From Acidimicrobiales bacterium (GTDB lineage: Bacteria; Actinomycetota; Acidimicrobiia; Acidimicrobiales; RAAP-2), in NCBI GenBank assembly GCA_030044045.1, contig JASHWO010000092.1:1-5106 (forward strand): DNA of 5,106 nucleotides, given 5' to 3'. Shown here piece after piece: positions 5,036-5,106 of this stretch (positions are counted from its first letter, which is position 1; each line of letters begins with the position of its first letter). The translations under genes and the position numbers were made by a program. The notes beneath the pieces are model-generated. The model ran no database searches. It saw only the letters and a program-made list of their open reading frames with translations, and was not told the origin of the DNA.

Positions 5036-5106
5036 CCAGGCCGGTGGCCGTGCGGCCCAGCCCGCCGGGGGCCCCAACCCCCGGCTCCTCCGAGGCGTGG
5101 GGCCCC
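5036..5106. repeat. GC-rich palindromic repeat, copy C (cut by window edge)
   Basis: It has the same orientation and sequence as copy A: CCAGGCCGG at the left end, hairpin 1 with arms at 5064-5071 and 5078-5085 around loop CCCCAA, then CTCCTCCGAGGCGTGGGGCCCC to the edge, where hairpin 2 begins. It has three extra bases (TGG) near 5045 compared with A. Its left end lies 5 bp upstream of the vapB -10, mirroring copy A at dapD. Confidence 0.78.

Overview
The window is a very GC-rich chromosomal segment, strongly biased to G/C at third codon positions. It most likely comes from an actinobacterium, and an Acidimicrobiia-like lineage is my guess. The reasons are the actinobacterial-type DapE, the near absence of Shine-Dalgarno sequences, and TANNNT-type -10 hexamers placed exactly 6 nt before start codons, the layout of leaderless transcripts. 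Taxonomy is inference; there is no rRNA or other marker.

Layout. At the left edge, on the minus strand, is the 5' part of a secreted SGNH/GDSL-family lipoprotein hydrolase (1-364). Next, also minus, is a 279-residue protein that looks like two fused EthD-type dimeric alpha/beta-barrel halves (506-1345). It is divergent from a plus-strand ferritin-like di-iron protein (1444-2232) with a complete E, ExxH, E, ExxH ligand set. That gene runs convergently into dapE and overlaps it by 20 bp. dapD (4140-3316) and dapE (3319-2213) form a minus-strand operon with a 4-bp GTGA overlap. They encode two steps of the succinylase branch of meso-diaminopimelate/lysine synthesis: N-succinylation of tetrahydrodipicolinate, and removal of succinate from N-succinyl-LL-diaminopimelate. 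Upstream, also minus, is a vapBC-type toxin-antitoxin pair: an AbrB/MazE-fold antitoxin (5018-4734) and a PIN-domain RNase toxin (4743-4327) with all four acidic residues.

Non-coding DNA. The gap between vapC and dapD is almost entirely two tandem copies of a GC-rich palindromic repeat. A third copy lies upstream of vapB and is cut by the right edge. Each intact unit carries two hairpins with 8-bp all-complementary stems and the same 6-nt loop. The units end within a few bases of the -10 hexamers of dapD and vapB. The vapB promoter also contains a 13-nt-arm inverted repeat whose spacer holds the start codon, a good candidate for an autoregulatory operator.

The points most worth a second look are the repeat family placed against promoters, the uniform -10-to-start spacing (which also revises one start codon), the vapB operator, and the pairing of a Gram-negative-type DapD with an actinobacterial-type DapE. 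I see no CRISPR array, prophage, transposase, tRNA or rRNA. No gene cluster here clearly amounts to an undescribed system; the closest candidates are the repeat family and the divergent pair of uncharacterised genes.
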